64,000 nucleotides of DNA from Kordiimonas lipolytica (GCF_001550065.1 NZ_LRUB01000035.1:62001-126000); one strand, 5' to 3'; numbered from the stretch's first letter, positions 24,066 through 34,087 are shown. Notes: generated by a model not told the origin, from the letters alone. Made by a program: numbers and translations.

Positions 24066-24905
24066 ATGGACACGTATGGACATGGAAAAAGACAGGTGAC
24101 ACCTGTGTCCCGCCAGCCCCGCGCCTTGCGTTTGGGGATTTTGGCGTTTGAGCTCTGTCTGGTGATTCTGATTGCCTATCAGGCATCCGGCCTGATGTTC
24201 CGAATCATGGAACCCGAACAGACACCATCGGCGCAGCCCTTAATAGCATCGCGCGCCCAAAATGCGCACTCAGATGCCGATACCGGCATGCTGACCGGCT
24301 TCGATCCCTTCTTTCGCGCCGTCCCGGAAATAAGCGCCGTCTCCGCCGTGGAAGCGGCACCGGAAAGCAGCCTCAAGCTTGAACTTTTTGGCCTTCGTGC
24401 AATGGGCGACGGCAAAGGCAGCGCCATTGTCAAAACCCAAGACGGTAGCCAACAGGTTGTCCGTGTGGGTGACATTATATCGCCGGGTGTGAAGCTGGCA
24501 GGCGTATATAAAGACCGGCTTGAAATCATCCGCTCCGGCAGCTTGGAAGCGGTTTACCTGCGCCCGCAGGGTGAACGCGCAGCGCGGCCCATGGCTGCGG
24601 CATCCGGCCCGACCGCAACAAGCTCACGCGCCACTGGCGGCGCACTCAGCTATCTGGCGAACCTGCAGCTTGAGCCCGTGCGCCGTGACCGGCGAATCAT
24701 CGGTTTTCGCCTGCCGGGAGATATGCCCGAGGCGGCAGCGGCTCTTGGCCTCGAAGGTGGGGATATCCTGCTGGCAGCCAATGGCGAGCCGCTCAACTCA
24801 TTTGAACGTATTTCAGAGATCGGCGAAGAGCTGGCAGGTGCCCGCCGTATCGATCTCACCATCGAACGCCGGGGCGAGACACGCAGTCTCAGCCTGGGGC
24901 TCTAG
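24066..24905 (+). CDS. gspC: Type II secretion protein GspC
   Basis: A 279-residue bitopic inner-membrane protein. It has a short cytoplasmic N-terminus, one transmembrane helix (about 24-46), a Pro/Ala-rich linker, the periplasmic homology region (about 95-160, with LFGLRAMGDGKGSAIVKTQDGSQQ) that docks on the secretin, and a C-terminal PDZ domain (about 200-279, EGGDILLAANGEPLNSF) thought to help recruit substrates. First gene of gspC-N; gspD starts 12 bp after its stop. GGAGA lies 12 nt ahead of the ATG. Family length is normal. Confidence 0.93.
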   Translation: MDTYGHGKRQVTPVSRQPRALRLGILAFELCLVILIAYQASGLMFRIMEPEQTPSAQPLIASRAQNAHSDADTGMLTGFDPFFRAVPEISAVSAVEAAPESSLKLELFGLRAMGDGKGSAIVKTQDGSQQVVRVGDIISPGVKLAGVYKDRLEIIRSGSLEAVYLRPQGERAARPMAAASGPTATSSRATGGALSYLANLQLEPVRRDRRIIGFRLPGDMPEAAAALGLEGGDILLAANGEPLNSFERISEIGEELAGARRIDLTIERRGETRSLSLGL

Positions 24906-24917
24906 GGAATTTGGATC

Positions 24918-26858
24918 ATGAAAGTTTTTAAGAATGCTCAATGGCTCATGAGGCCGCTTGTCGGGGCATTGATGCTGGCTGCGGTGCCTTTCGCGCCGAC
25001 AGCGTTGGCAGCGGAGGGCCATGTGCTCAACTATCGTGATGCCGAAATCCGCGCCTTCATCGATGATATTGCCACCATTACCGGTAAGACATTCATCATC
25101 GACCCACGTGTGCGCGGTACCATCAATGTGGTCTCCACTGAACAGGTCACTATTGAGGGCGTGTTCCAGACCTTCCTGTCTGCACTCAAGGTTAATGGTT
25201 TTACCCTGGTCCCGACAGCCTCAGGCGCCTTCAAGGTGGTGCCGGACGAAGTCGCGGCCCAAGACGCGGGCCCGGTGGACGAGGCCCGCAAGGGCGACCT
25301 GCTGATAACCCAGGTTTTCACGCTGAAGTATGCCGACCCGCTGGCGGTGCAGGCGGCCATCAAGCCCTTTTCCTTCAAGAAGGGTCGTGTGTTTGCCCGC
25401 AAGGGCACGCCCGTGGTTATCGTGACAGACTTTGCTGACAATCTTGAGCGCATCGCCAAGCTGGTAGCCACCCTGGATATCGACCATTCCGTGATCCGCA
25501 CGCTGGCGCTTGAAAACACCAGCGCATCCGAGATGGCAGATATCGCTGTCAAGCTGGCCACGCAGCCGGGCTTTGACGACAATGTCACCCAGTCGCTGAC
25601 GGCGCTACCGCTCGACAGCAGCAACACGCTGGTTCTTAAAGGTCCCGCGGATGTTATCGATACTTTCCTGCCGGTCCTGAAGGAGCTGGACGCCAACAAT
25701 GCCTCCCGCGGGGACCTGCGTGTAGTGCAGCTCAGCTACGGCACGGCGGAAAAAATGCTGCCGATGCTGGAGGCCGTGACCCGCTCCATGACGGGGCGCG
25801 AGGGCAATGCCGGCGGCGATGTCATGATCTCTGCCTACTCGGGCGCCAACGCCATCGTCATCAATGCCTCATCTGAAATGCAGCAGCGCATCGCCAACGT
25901 TATCCATATGCTGGATGTGCCGCGGGCGCAGGTGCTGGTGGAAGCGATCGTGGTGGAAGTCTCGGAAGGAGCGGCGAAGGATCTGGGCGTTCAATATATT
26001 CTTGCGGGCGGCAAGAGCAGCAACATTCCATTCACCGTGGCCAACTATTCCAACACGGCGCCGAATATCCTGGCGCTTACAGGCGCGCTGCAACTGAACG
26101 ACAGTGACGGCGACGGCACGTCCGCAAAAGACCTCGCAAGCGCCGCGGCTGTGGAATCTCTCCTTGGCTTCTCCGGTTTCGGTCTCGGTATCGCGGGCGA
26201 AACGGACGGCGGCACAATTTTCGGCGCCATTCTCAACGCGCTTGAGCAGGACAACGGCAGCAACATCCTCTCGACCCCGTCGATCATGGCAATGGACAAT
26301 GAGACCGCCAGCTTCCTCTCCGGCCAGGAAATCCCGATCACCACGGGCCAGACGCTGACAAGCAGCAGCACCAACCCCTTCACAACGATCGAACGTAAGG
26401 ATGTGGGTGTGAAGCTTGAGGTCACGCCGCAAGTAAACGAGGGCGAGGAAATCCACCTGATGATCCGCCAGGAGATTTCGTCCATCGCAGGGACAACAGG
26501 CGCCAATGAGCTGATCACCAACAAACGCGAAATCCAGACAACTGTGCGCGTTCAGAATGGTGAGATTGTCGTGCTGGGTGGCCTGATTGAGGAAAACGAA
26601 AGCGTGTCAGTCGACAAGGTGCCGTTTTTGGGCGATATCCCGCTTCTCGGTCGTGCTTTCCGGTCTGACAGCAAAAGCCGCTCCAAGCGCAACCTGATGA
26701 TCTTCCTGCGTCCGACCATTGTACGGTCAGCAGGTGACGCAGAGGCGCTGACTGCCAAGAAATACAATTATATGCGGGCGCAGCAGGCGGCATCGGAAAC
26801 CGGTCTGTCGCTGGACCTTCTGGTGGAAGAAGTGATGGGCAAAGGGGCTGAGAGGTAA
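24918..26858 (+). CDS. gspD: Type II secretion secretin GspD
   Basis: A 646-residue outer-membrane channel subunit. The order is signal peptide (about 1-31), N0 domain starting YRDAEIRAFIDDIATITGKTFI, N1-N3 domains with the usual VQAAIKPF, VIVTD and NAIVINAS segments, then the secretin core (about 390-610) with VPFLGDIPLLGRAFRSDSKSRSKRNLMIFLRPTIV. A short S-domain-like tail follows. N3 holds an S/G-rich loop (TGREGNAGGDV). It would form the dodeca- to pentadecameric pore through which folded periplasmic proteins leave. A candidate pilotin is the small lipoprotein at the end of the operon (34818). Confidence 0.96.
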   Translation: MKVFKNAQWLMRPLVGALMLAAVPFAPTALAAEGHVLNYRDAEIRAFIDDIATITGKTFIIDPRVRGTINVVSTEQVTIEGVFQTFLSALKVNGFTLVPTASGAFKVVPDEVAAQDAGPVDEARKGDLLITQVFTLKYADPLAVQAAIKPFSFKKGRVFARKGTPVVIVTDFADNLERIAKLVATLDIDHSVIRTLALENTSASEMADIAVKLATQPGFDDNVTQSLTALPLDSSNTLVLKGPADVIDTFLPVLKELDANNASRGDLRVVQLSYGTAEKMLPMLEAVTRSMTGREGNAGGDVMISAYSGANAIVINASSEMQQRIANVIHMLDVPRAQVLVEAIVVEVSEGAAKDLGVQYILAGGKSSNIPFTVANYSNTAPNILALTGALQLNDSDGDGTSAKDLASAAAVESLLGFSGFGLGIAGETDGGTIFGAILNALEQDNGSNILSTPSIMAMDNETASFLSGQEIPITTGQTLTSSSTNPFTTIERKDVGVKLEVTPQVNEGEEIHLMIRQEISSIAGTTGANELITNKREIQTTVRVQNGEIVVLGGLIEENESVSVDKVPFLGDIPLLGRAFRSDSKSRSKRNLMIFLRPTIVRSAGDAEALTAKKYNYMRAQQAASETGLSLDLLVEEVMGKGAER

Positions 26859-26865
26859 CTGGCTC

Positions 26866-28362
26866 ATGGCTGAAAAAGAGGCACCATTTCTGCGCTATAT
26901 GTTCGCCCGCGATCACGGCATTGCGGTGACAGCAATGCTGGACGGTGCGGCTGAAGTCGCCCTGCGTGAAGGCGCGGACCCGATGATGCTTGCCGAAGTG
27001 CGGCGTGTCGCTGGACGGCCCCTGAATGTCTCCAGCATGGACAAGAAGGCGTTCGATGCCATGCTTTCCGATATGCATGCAGTTGAGGGCATTGATGCAG
27101 GTATCGACAGTGACATGCCTGCCGAAAGCCTCGACAGCGCGCTTGAAGGCATGCCTGCAGCGGCAGACCTTTTGGCCAGCGAAGACGAAGCGCCGGTGAT
27201 CCGCCTGATCAACAGCCTGATTGCGGAAGCGGTCAAGACCAAGGCGTCGGATATCCACCTGGAACCGTTTGAAAACCGCCTGTCTGTGCGCCTTCGTATC
27301 GACGGTGTGCTGAACGAGGTTGCCAGCTTGGCGGCCCGGCTGACGCCATATCTGGTGTCACGCATCAAGGTTATGGCCCGGCTTGATATCGCGGAAAAAC
27401 GCATCCCGCAGGACGGACGGCTTTCGCTCAAGCTGGGGGACCGCACCTTCGATGTGCGGGTATCCACGCTGCCGTCGCGGCACGGCGAAAGGGTGGTGCT
27501 CCGGCTTCTGGATGCCTCAAGCGCGCAACTGACGCTGGAAGACCTGGGTATGCAGGAAAGTGTGCATGCCGGCATACGGGACCTGCTGGCTGAGCCGAAC
27601 GGCATCATTCTGGTTACAGGCCCGACCGGGTCGGGCAAGACCACCACGCTTTATGCCAGCCTTGCGCTATTGAATGACCAGAGCCGCAATATCATGACGG
27701 TTGAAGACCCTGTGGAATATGCGCTTGACGGTGTCAGCCAGACGCAGGTGAACACCAAGGTGGGCATGACCTTCGCCTCTGGCCTTCGGGCCATCCTCAG
27801 GCAGGACCCTGACGTGGTGATGGTTGGTGAAATCCGGGATATGGAAACGGTTGAGATGGCCATCCAGGCATCGCTGACCGGCCACCTTGTGCTTTCCACC
27901 GTGCACACGAACAGCGCTGTGGCGGCCATTACTCGTCTGCGCGACATGGGCGTGGAACCTTTCCTTCTGGCGTCCACGGTCAAGGGTATTCTTGCGCAGC
28001 GGCTGGTCAGGAAGCTGTGCGGCGATTGCAAGAAGCCAGCCCACAATGAGGCATTGGTCCGGGAACAGTTGGGTGCGCAGGCGTCCGAAGCTGCAACGCT
28101 TTTTGAGCCCGTGGGCTGCCCGTCATGTGGCGGCAAGGGCTATTCCGGCAGGGTTGGCATCTATGAACTGGTGCGGATAGACGACCAACTGCAGCGCATG
28201 ATCCAGGACGGCGCGTCCGAAGCCGATATGGCAGACCATGCGTTCCGGAATGCGGACACGCTTTCAGCAAGCGGTCGGGCGCTGGTGATGAAGGGTGTGA
28301 CCACCGTTGAAGAAGTGATGCGCGTCTCGCGCGTGAAGGAGGCCCCAGGTGCAGGCGTATGA
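26866..28362 (+). CDS. gspE: Type II secretion ATPase GspE
   Basis: A 498-residue cytoplasmic ATPase driving pseudopilus growth. The N1E/N2E region (about 1-120) binds GspL. The core carries the Walker A GPTGSGKT at 251-258, the Asp box, Walker B DPDVVMVGEIRD and the His box (STVHTNSA). A C4 zinc domain with Cys385, Cys388, Cys418 and Cys421 is complete. It starts 7 bp after gspD and overlaps gspF by 14 bp. Confidence 0.96.
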   Translation: MAEKEAPFLRYMFARDHGIAVTAMLDGAAEVALREGADPMMLAEVRRVAGRPLNVSSMDKKAFDAMLSDMHAVEGIDAGIDSDMPAESLDSALEGMPAAADLLASEDEAPVIRLINSLIAEAVKTKASDIHLEPFENRLSVRLRIDGVLNEVASLAARLTPYLVSRIKVMARLDIAEKRIPQDGRLSLKLGDRTFDVRVSTLPSRHGERVVLRLLDASSAQLTLEDLGMQESVHAGIRDLLAEPNGIILVTGPTGSGKTTTLYASLALLNDQSRNIMTVEDPVEYALDGVSQTQVNTKVGMTFASGLRAILRQDPDVVMVGEIRDMETVEMAIQASLTGHLVLSTVHTNSAVAAITRLRDMGVEPFLLASTVKGILAQRLVRKLCGDCKKPAHNEALVREQLGAQASEAATLFEPVGCPSCGGKGYSGRVGIYELVRIDDQLQRMIQDGASEADMADHAFRNADTLSASGRALVMKGVTTVEEVMRVSRVKEAPGAGV

Positions 28363-29581
28363 TTATACGGCGCTTGACGGCGCGGGCAAAAGCCGGCGCG
28401 GCACCATTACGGCAGACGGTGAAGGCGATGCCCGCCAGCGCCTGATGGCCAAGGCGCTCTATCCAACGGACCTGCGGCCCGCCCGCGGCGGAAAGGCCGG
28501 TGCTGAAGGTGGCATCCGGCTTACGCAGTTTTTGCGCACTGAAAAGATCAGCCAGAAAGACCTGGCGCTCCTGACCCGCCAGCTGGCCACCATGGTGCAG
28601 GCTGCCTCACCGGTTGAGGAAGCCCTGGCCGCACTGGCGCAACAGGCGGAAAAACCAGCCACGCGCAACGTCATCACGCGCGTGCGCGCCAATGTGATGG
28701 AAGGCATGCGCCTTTCGGCTGCCATGGGGCTTGAAAGCGCCACGTTTGACACCCTCTTTTGTGCCATGGTGGCGGCGGGTGAAGCGTCGGGCGACTTGGG
28801 TACCGTGCTTGCCCGCATCGCAGACCACCGGGAAAAAGCCCAGGAAACCAAAGCCAAGGTGCAAAGCGCGCTAATCTATCCCGCAGTTCTGATGACAGTG
28901 GCAGCGGGCGTGGTGACAGCGCTCATGATATTCGTGGTGCCCAAGGTGGTCGCCCAGTTCGACAGTTTCGGCAGTGACCTGCCCATGCTCACCCAGATTG
29001 TGGTGGGCGTCAGCAACTTCCTCACCAGCTACGGCCTGTGGCTGTTGCTTGGGCTTGTGCTTTTGGTCGTGGGCAGTGTGCTTGCGCTCAGGCGGCCGCC
29101 TGTTCGGCTGTCGGTTCACGGCGCGCTTCTCAGGCTGCCGCTTGTCGGCAAGCTGGTGCGCGCGGTCAACGGTGCTCGGTTCGCACGCGCCTTCGGCACA
29201 CTGGTGCAGGGTGGTAGCCCGGTGCTGGAGGCAATGACAGCGGCAACCCAGACAGTGAAAAACGCGCAGATTCGCATGCGCCTTGATGCTGCGGGCACGC
29301 AGGTTCGCGAAGGCAAGGGCGTGGCAGCTGCCCTGAAGGCGGTTGACGGCCTGCCGCCCATGCTTGGCTATATGGCGGCGGCTGGCGAACGCAGCGGCCA
29401 GTTGGGGCTGATGCTGCACAAGTCAGCAGACTATCTGGAAAGCGAATTCGACGGGTTTACCAAGTCGGCACTCAGCCTGCTTGAACCCATGATCGTGATT
29501 TTTATGGGCGGCATTGTCGGGGCCATTGTGCTCTCAATCATGCTGCCGATCCTGAGGCTGAACAGCCTCGTGTTGATGTAA
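28349..29581 (+). CDS. gspF: Type II secretion platform protein GspF
   Basis: A 410-residue polytopic inner-membrane protein with two cytoplasmic GspF domains (about 70-195 and 275-395) and three membrane helices (about 175-195, 228-248, 378-400). It links the ATPase to the growing pseudopilus. GTG 28349 is supported by AAGGAGG at 28336-28342, inside gspE, and by the protein beginning with the family's QAYDYTALD. The 14-bp overlap implies translational coupling. Confidence 0.95.
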   Translation: MQAYDYTALDGAGKSRRGTITADGEGDARQRLMAKALYPTDLRPARGGKAGAEGGIRLTQFLRTEKISQKDLALLTRQLATMVQAASPVEEALAALAQQAEKPATRNVITRVRANVMEGMRLSAAMGLESATFDTLFCAMVAAGEASGDLGTVLARIADHREKAQETKAKVQSALIYPAVLMTVAAGVVTALMIFVVPKVVAQFDSFGSDLPMLTQIVVGVSNFLTSYGLWLLLGLVLLVVGSVLALRRPPVRLSVHGALLRLPLVGKLVRAVNGARFARAFGTLVQGGSPVLEAMTAATQTVKNAQIRMRLDAAGTQVREGKGVAAALKAVDGLPPMLGYMAAAGERSGQLGLMLHKSADYLESEFDGFTKSALSLLEPMIVIFMGGIVGAIVLSIMLPILRLNSLVLM

Positions 29582-29592
29582 GGAGACCCGTG

Positions 29593-30054
29593 ATGAACAA
29601 GGTCTGGACCAAACTGAAAGCGGCCTTCAAGGCGTCTGCGCGCAATGAGGATGGCTTCTCGCTGATTGAACTGATGGTGGTGATTGTGATCATCGGCCTC
29701 CTGACCACTGTTGTTGTGGTGAATGTGCTCCCCAGCCAGGACCGGGCCATGGTGGAAAAGGCGCGCGCCGATGTGCAGACCATTTCCCAGGCGCTTGAGA
29801 TGTACAAGATGGACACGCTCAGCTACCCAAGCCTTGAAGAAGGCATTGACGTGCTGGCCAGGGCGCCAAAAGGTGGCCTGCGCACCGAAGGCTATATCAA
29901 GGGCCTGCCGCGTGATCCGTGGGGCAACCCCTATCAGTATCTCATTCCGGGCGAACACGGCCGGTTTGATGTCTTCTCCTACGGCGCGGATGGCCGTCCG
30001 GGCGGTGAAGGCCTGAATGCCGACATCGGCAACTGGACCGAACAGGAAGGCTGA
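29593..30054 (+). CDS. gspG: Major pseudopilin GspG
   Basis: A 153-residue major pseudopilin. After a basic leader the prepilin site reads EDG-FSLIELMVVIVIIG with the conserved Glu5. The globular end has the calcium-site segment DPWGNPYQYLIPG and a final FDVFSYGADGRPGG. AGGAGA at 29581-29586 fits ATG 29593 better than GTG 29590. The prepilin peptidase needed to cleave it is not in this window. Confidence 0.95.
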   Translation: MNKVWTKLKAAFKASARNEDGFSLIELMVVIVIIGLLTTVVVVNVLPSQDRAMVEKARADVQTISQALEMYKMDTLSYPSLEEGIDVLARAPKGGLRTEGYIKGLPRDPWGNPYQYLIPGEHGRFDVFSYGADGRPGGEGLNADIGNWTEQEG

Positions 30055-30058
30055 TCCC

Positions 30059-30547
30059 GTGCGTAACTGGCGTTCCGATAAAGGCTTTTCCTTGGTGGAA
30101 GTGATGGTCGTTGTGGCCATCATCGGCCTTATGACGAGCGCCGTTGTGCTGGCGATGCCCTCAAGGGATGACAGGCTTCTGGACACGCTGTCCCGCACCG
30201 GTCGCCTGATGGTGGCGGTGGAGCGCCAGGCCGTAATTACGGGCCAGGTAATGGGGGTGCATTTCTCGGATACGGGGATGGACCTGTTGGTCCTCGGAGA
30301 CAGTGGCTGGGTGCCGTCGGATGCGACCATTGATGCGGGCAGCGCCAGCTTTGGCGATGCGCGGCTTCTGGATATCACGGTCGAAGGGGCAGTAGTGGAT
30401 GTCGCTGACACGGATCTGCAGGCCCATGTCTATTTCCTGCCCACGGGTGAAAAGCCGGCCTTTACGCTTACGCTGGCGTCAGGGGCGAAAAAGGGCACTA
30501 TGACTGTGCCCCAATTGGGCCCTTTTGAGGTGAAGACCGATGGTTGA
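30059..30547 (+). CDS. gspH: Minor pseudopilin GspH
   Basis: A 162-residue minor pseudopilin with cleavage site DKG-FSLVEVMVVVAIIG. GTG 30059 is chosen: AGGAAGG lies at 30044-30050, 8 nt ahead, and translation from here gives the short basic leader expected. The frame stays open upstream to 30017, inside gspG, but without a suitable site. It overlaps gspI by 8 bp. Confidence 0.9.
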   Translation: MRNWRSDKGFSLVEVMVVVAIIGLMTSAVVLAMPSRDDRLLDTLSRTGRLMVAVERQAVITGQVMGVHFSDTGMDLLVLGDSGWVPSDATIDAGSASFGDARLLDITVEGAVVDVADTDLQAHVYFLPTGEKPAFTLTLASGAKKGTMTVPQLGPFEVKTDG

Positions 30548-30911
30548 TACCGCAAGAGAAGACGGATTTTCCCTTGTGGAACTGCTGGTTGCGGTCGCGA
30601 TCCTTGCGCTCGCCGCCGTGTCGCTCCTCGAACATCAGACCCAGGCCATTAGCATGACCGGCGCGGTGGAGTATCGTGCACTCGCTGCGACGGTTGCGGA
30701 CAACCGTTTGGCCACTGTGCTTGGGCAAACAAATCCGCCACTTTCCGGCATCACCACTGGTCAGGAAACCCAGATGGGCGTGGCCTTTGAATGGCGCCAG
30801 ACTGTGCGGCCTGCTGACGGCGGCGACCTGATGTTGGTTCAGGTCTCTGTGCGAGCCGCGGACGAGGGACGCGAGCTTGCGGCCCTGACCGGATTTCGGA
30901 GGGCTGAATAA
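30540..30911 (+). CDS. gspI: Minor pseudopilin GspI
   Basis: A 123-residue minor pseudopilin, with site EDG-FSLVELLVAVAILALAA. It belongs to the I-J-K tip complex that starts pseudopilus assembly. The stop TAA shares its last base with the ATG of gspJ. Confidence 0.92.
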   Translation: MVDTAREDGFSLVELLVAVAILALAAVSLLEHQTQAISMTGAVEYRALAATVADNRLATVLGQTNPPLSGITTGQETQMGVAFEWRQTVRPADGGDLMLVQVSVRAADEGRELAALTGFRRAE

Positions 30912-31522
30912 TGTTATTCCGTATCCGAAATGATGCTGGTTTTTCCCTGGTCGAAACCATGGTGGCGACCTTTATTTTCGCGCTGGTGAGTGCCGCAGGC
31001 GTTGCGCTGCTGACCAGTTACCAAAGCGGCCGGGAGATGCTTCAGGCGGCTGATGGGCGGGTTTCGGAAATCACGCTGGCGCGGGAAGTGATAAAGGCCG
31101 ACCTTTTGGCGGCGCTTGATCGGCCAGCCCGAATGGAAATGGGCGAAGTTCGCGGTTTCACTGGCAGCGCCTATCTGCCGGACGGCCTGAAACTGAGCCT
31201 TGTACGCGGCGGCGGCATGCGGGCGGTGCTGGACACAGGTGAAAGCGCGCTCGAGCGTGTGGATTATGTGCTGGAAGGTGACAAGCTGGTGCGCCGCACT
31301 TTCAAACGCACAGACATTACAACAGCCAATAAGCCCCGCGACCGGGTCATGCTTGAAGGTGTGAAAGCCATGGCGCTTCGCTTTGAAAGCGAGGGCCAGT
31401 GGATTGAGGAATGGCGCCCAGAGGTGGCGCTTAAGCCCTTGCCGAATCTGGCTGAACTGTCGTTTCAGATGGCGAATGGCCGAAGCCTGAGATTTGTTCT
31501 TCTGGTTGGAGGGCAGGCATGA
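30911..31522 (+). CDS. gspJ: Minor pseudopilin GspJ
   Basis: A 203-residue minor pseudopilin, with site DAG-FSLVETMVATFIFALVS. The globular domain includes the family's SFQMANGRSLRF near the end. Coupled by overlap to gspI and gspK (ATGATG junction). Confidence 0.92.
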   Translation: MLFRIRNDAGFSLVETMVATFIFALVSAAGVALLTSYQSGREMLQAADGRVSEITLAREVIKADLLAALDRPARMEMGEVRGFTGSAYLPDGLKLSLVRGGGMRAVLDTGESALERVDYVLEGDKLVRRTFKRTDITTANKPRDRVMLEGVKAMALRFESEGQWIEEWRPEVALKPLPNLAELSFQMANGRSLRFVLLVGGQA

Positions 31523-32505
31523 TGCCGCGCGTGAGTTTGAAAAGGTTGCGGGAAGACCGCGGCGCGGCGCTGGTAACCGTTATGCTGCTGGTGTCCATTA
31601 TGGCGGCGGGCATGGCGATCAGCTTTGACGCGCTTGGTTTCATGACCAAACGGCATACGGCAAGCCGGATGTTCGAGCAGGCGCGCTATTATGCCCTAGG
31701 CGGCGAACAGCTGGCACTAACCGCTGCGGAAAAGCTGTGGAAAGCGAAGGCGAGGTTGGAGGAGGCCAAAGTGGTTTCCTATCCGATCGACGGCGGCCAG
31801 ATCGAAGGCGTGATCAGCGATGCCAGCAACTGTTTCAATGTGAACAGCCTTGTGTCCAAGGCCGGTAGCGGCGGGTACAAGGCGGACGAGCGGGCCATGG
31901 CGCAGTATGGCCGCCTTCTGCTTCATCTTGGTTTTGCCGAGCGCGAAGCAGTGGGGCTGACTGGCGCGCTGGTTGACTGGATCGATAGCGACACGCGCCC
32001 TGTCCTTCAGGGGGCGGAAGACTATGACTATGCGGCGCTCGATACGCCATACAGAACCGCCAATACACTGGTTCGGGACCTGACGGAGCTTCGCCTGGTG
32101 AAGGGCTATACGCCCGAGGTCCTGGCTCGCGTGGGGGCGCATCTTTGTGCCCGCGACAATACGGCCGATACGGTCCTGAACGTGAATGTGCTGCGCCTGG
32201 CAGATGCACCGCTTCTGGCGGCTATTCTTGGGCCGAACGTAAGCCTAGAGTTCGCATCCAGGCTGATCGCCACACGGCCCTCGGGCGGTTATTCGGATAT
32301 CGCCGATTTCTATTTCGAACGCGCGTTTGAAGGCAAGGCAGTTGAACAGGACATACGCGCCCAGACTGCGGTGAAGCCGCAGCGGGTGGTGAGCCAGGTT
32401 CGGGTTCGCTTTCATGACGGGATCAGCCGCCTGACAAGCGAAATCTGGCTGAATGATGACGGGGCTGCCCATGTGGCCAGCCACCGTTTTGGAGTATTTC
32501 AATGA
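31519..32505 (+). CDS. gspK: Tip pseudopilin GspK
   Basis: A 328-residue pseudopilin, long as usual for GspK. The cleavage site reads DRG-AALVTVMLLVSIMAAG and, as in the family, lacks Glu5. The inserted helical domain follows, with SNCFNVNSL (calcium site region) and GLTGALVDWIDSDTRP. It caps the pseudopilus tip with I and J. Confidence 0.93.
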   Translation: MMPRVSLKRLREDRGAALVTVMLLVSIMAAGMAISFDALGFMTKRHTASRMFEQARYYALGGEQLALTAAEKLWKAKARLEEAKVVSYPIDGGQIEGVISDASNCFNVNSLVSKAGSGGYKADERAMAQYGRLLLHLGFAEREAVGLTGALVDWIDSDTRPVLQGAEDYDYAALDTPYRTANTLVRDLTELRLVKGYTPEVLARVGAHLCARDNTADTVLNVNVLRLADAPLLAAILGPNVSLEFASRLIATRPSGGYSDIADFYFERAFEGKAVEQDIRAQTAVKPQRVVSQVRVRFHDGISRLTSEIWLNDDGAAHVASHRFGVFQ

Positions 32506-33617
32506 GTGAAACCCTTGTCATAAACTTGGGCCATGATGGTCTGCCGGTGGGTGAGGCCCTGCTGGTGGATGGTGGTGCCCTGCGCGGCAGGATTGCCCCA
32601 GAGGCTCTCGCGTCAAAGGCGGGCGCAGACACCGTGTTGGTTATCCCCGGTGGCCAAGTTGCAAGTCAGCGGATATCGGTTCCGGATTTTCCCGACGCGA
32701 AGCTGATGAAAATTCTGCCCGGGCTTCTGGATGGCAGGCTGGCGCTGGCGCAGGAAGAACGTCATTTTGCCCTGATGGGCACGCGGGAGGCCGAGACAGG
32801 CGAGCGCCTTGTTGGTGTGATGGCAAGATCCGTTTTGCAGGCCGCCCTTGGATTTGCTGGTGCTCATGGCCTGCCGGTGCGCGCGGTGGTGCCAGACTAT
32901 ATGCTGCTGCCGGTGCCAGAGGAGGGCGCTGTTGCCGCCAAGATTGGTGAATTCGTTGTTGCGCGCATCAGCGACGGCACAGGCTTTTCTGTTGAGGCTG
33001 ACTTGGCAGCGGCAATGCTGGGAGAAGCGGGCGCGGCGTCAAAGCAGATGCCTGATGCCGAATTTGAAGAGCTTTTGGTGCATGCGCAGGCAGCGGAAGG
33101 CAACCTGTTGCAGGGGGCGTTCAGCCCGCGATCTGGGGTTGCTGACTGGGTCATCTTCTTCCGCCGCGCTGGGCTTCTTGCTGCGGCATCCCTGATGGTG
33201 TGGATCGGCGCAAGTCTTTATGCCGCGACGGACAATTTCAATAGGGCCGATACGCTGTATGCCAAGGCCGAAGAGCGTTTCAGTGAAGCGCTGCCGAATG
33301 TTGGCCGAGTGGTGAATATGGAGGCGCAAATGCGCCGGGCGGTGCAGGACGTACGCCAGCAGGGCGGCGGTGAGTTCATGATCCTGTCCAGCTTGGCCGC
33401 AGATGCCCTAGCCGGTGACGACAGCACCATGTTTGAAGGCGTGCGGTTTGACGGTGAGCGCAGCACCCTGGTGCTGACAGTGACCTTTGCATCCTTTGCC
33501 AAGGGCGAGGCCTTTAAGACGCGTTTGGCTGAAAAGGGCCTTGTTGTCACGGAAGGCAGTAGCCGCACTGAAGGCGCACGCGTTTCTTCGGAACTGACGA
33601 TCAGGAGGCGTGTATGA
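32502..33617 (+). CDS. gspL: Type II secretion protein GspL
   Basis: A 371-residue bitopic protein. The cytoplasmic part (about 1-215) has an actin-like fold and binds GspE. One membrane helix lies around 223-245 (AGLLAAASLMVWIGASLYA), followed by a periplasmic ferredoxin-like domain. It begins and ends with ATGA overlaps. Sequence is weakly conserved, as is normal, so position supports the call. Confidence 0.9.
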   Translation: MSETLVINLGHDGLPVGEALLVDGGALRGRIAPEALASKAGADTVLVIPGGQVASQRISVPDFPDAKLMKILPGLLDGRLALAQEERHFALMGTREAETGERLVGVMARSVLQAALGFAGAHGLPVRAVVPDYMLLPVPEEGAVAAKIGEFVVARISDGTGFSVEADLAAAMLGEAGAASKQMPDAEFEELLVHAQAAEGNLLQGAFSPRSGVADWVIFFRRAGLLAAASLMVWIGASLYAATDNFNRADTLYAKAEERFSEALPNVGRVVNMEAQMRRAVQDVRQQGGGEFMILSSLAADALAGDDSTMFEGVRFDGERSTLVLTVTFASFAKGEAFKTRLAEKGLVVTEGSSRTEGARVSSELTIRRRV

Positions 33618-34087
33618 CCGAGTTCTGGCAAAACTTGACGGCGCGGGAACGGGCCATGGTGACCATCGCCGGCGCGTTGGCGGTTTTTGTGTTTGGGTAT
33701 TTTGCTCTTGTTCGTCCTCTCGTCGCCTACGAGCGGACAAGCGAAAGTGCGCTCAAGCGTGCCCAGGCTGTATACCAGCAGATCGCCCAGGGTGCAGCGG
33801 AAGTTGAAGCCGCGCGCGGTACCAAGCCGGGCCGCCCAGGCGCTAAGGAATCCCTCAGGGTTGCAGTGGCACAAACCGCACGGGACAGTGGGGTTGCCAT
33901 CAGCCGCCTACAGCCTGGCGCTGACGGGGCCCTGACTGTCTGGGTGGAAAGCGTGCCCTCAGCTGTCTTTTTCCGCTGGCTGCAGGAGCTTGGCTCAGCG
34001 CATGGCATCGCGCCCGTGAAAGTGCTGGCACAAAAGACTTCGGCTGAAGGCCGTGTCCGGGTGCAGCTAGAGTTCAGGGGCGCGTGA
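33614..34087 (+). CDS. gspM: Type II secretion protein GspM
   Basis: A 157-residue protein with a short cytoplasmic end (LTARERAMV), one membrane helix (about 15-36) and a periplasmic coiled coil plus ferredoxin-like domain. It partners GspL. Overlaps both neighbours by ATGA. Confidence 0.9.
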   Translation: MTEFWQNLTARERAMVTIAGALAVFVFGYFALVRPLVAYERTSESALKRAQAVYQQIAQGAAEVEAARGTKPGRPGAKESLRVAVAQTARDSGVAISRLQPGADGALTVWVESVPSAVFFRWLQELGSAHGIAPVKVLAQKTSAEGRVRVQLEFRGA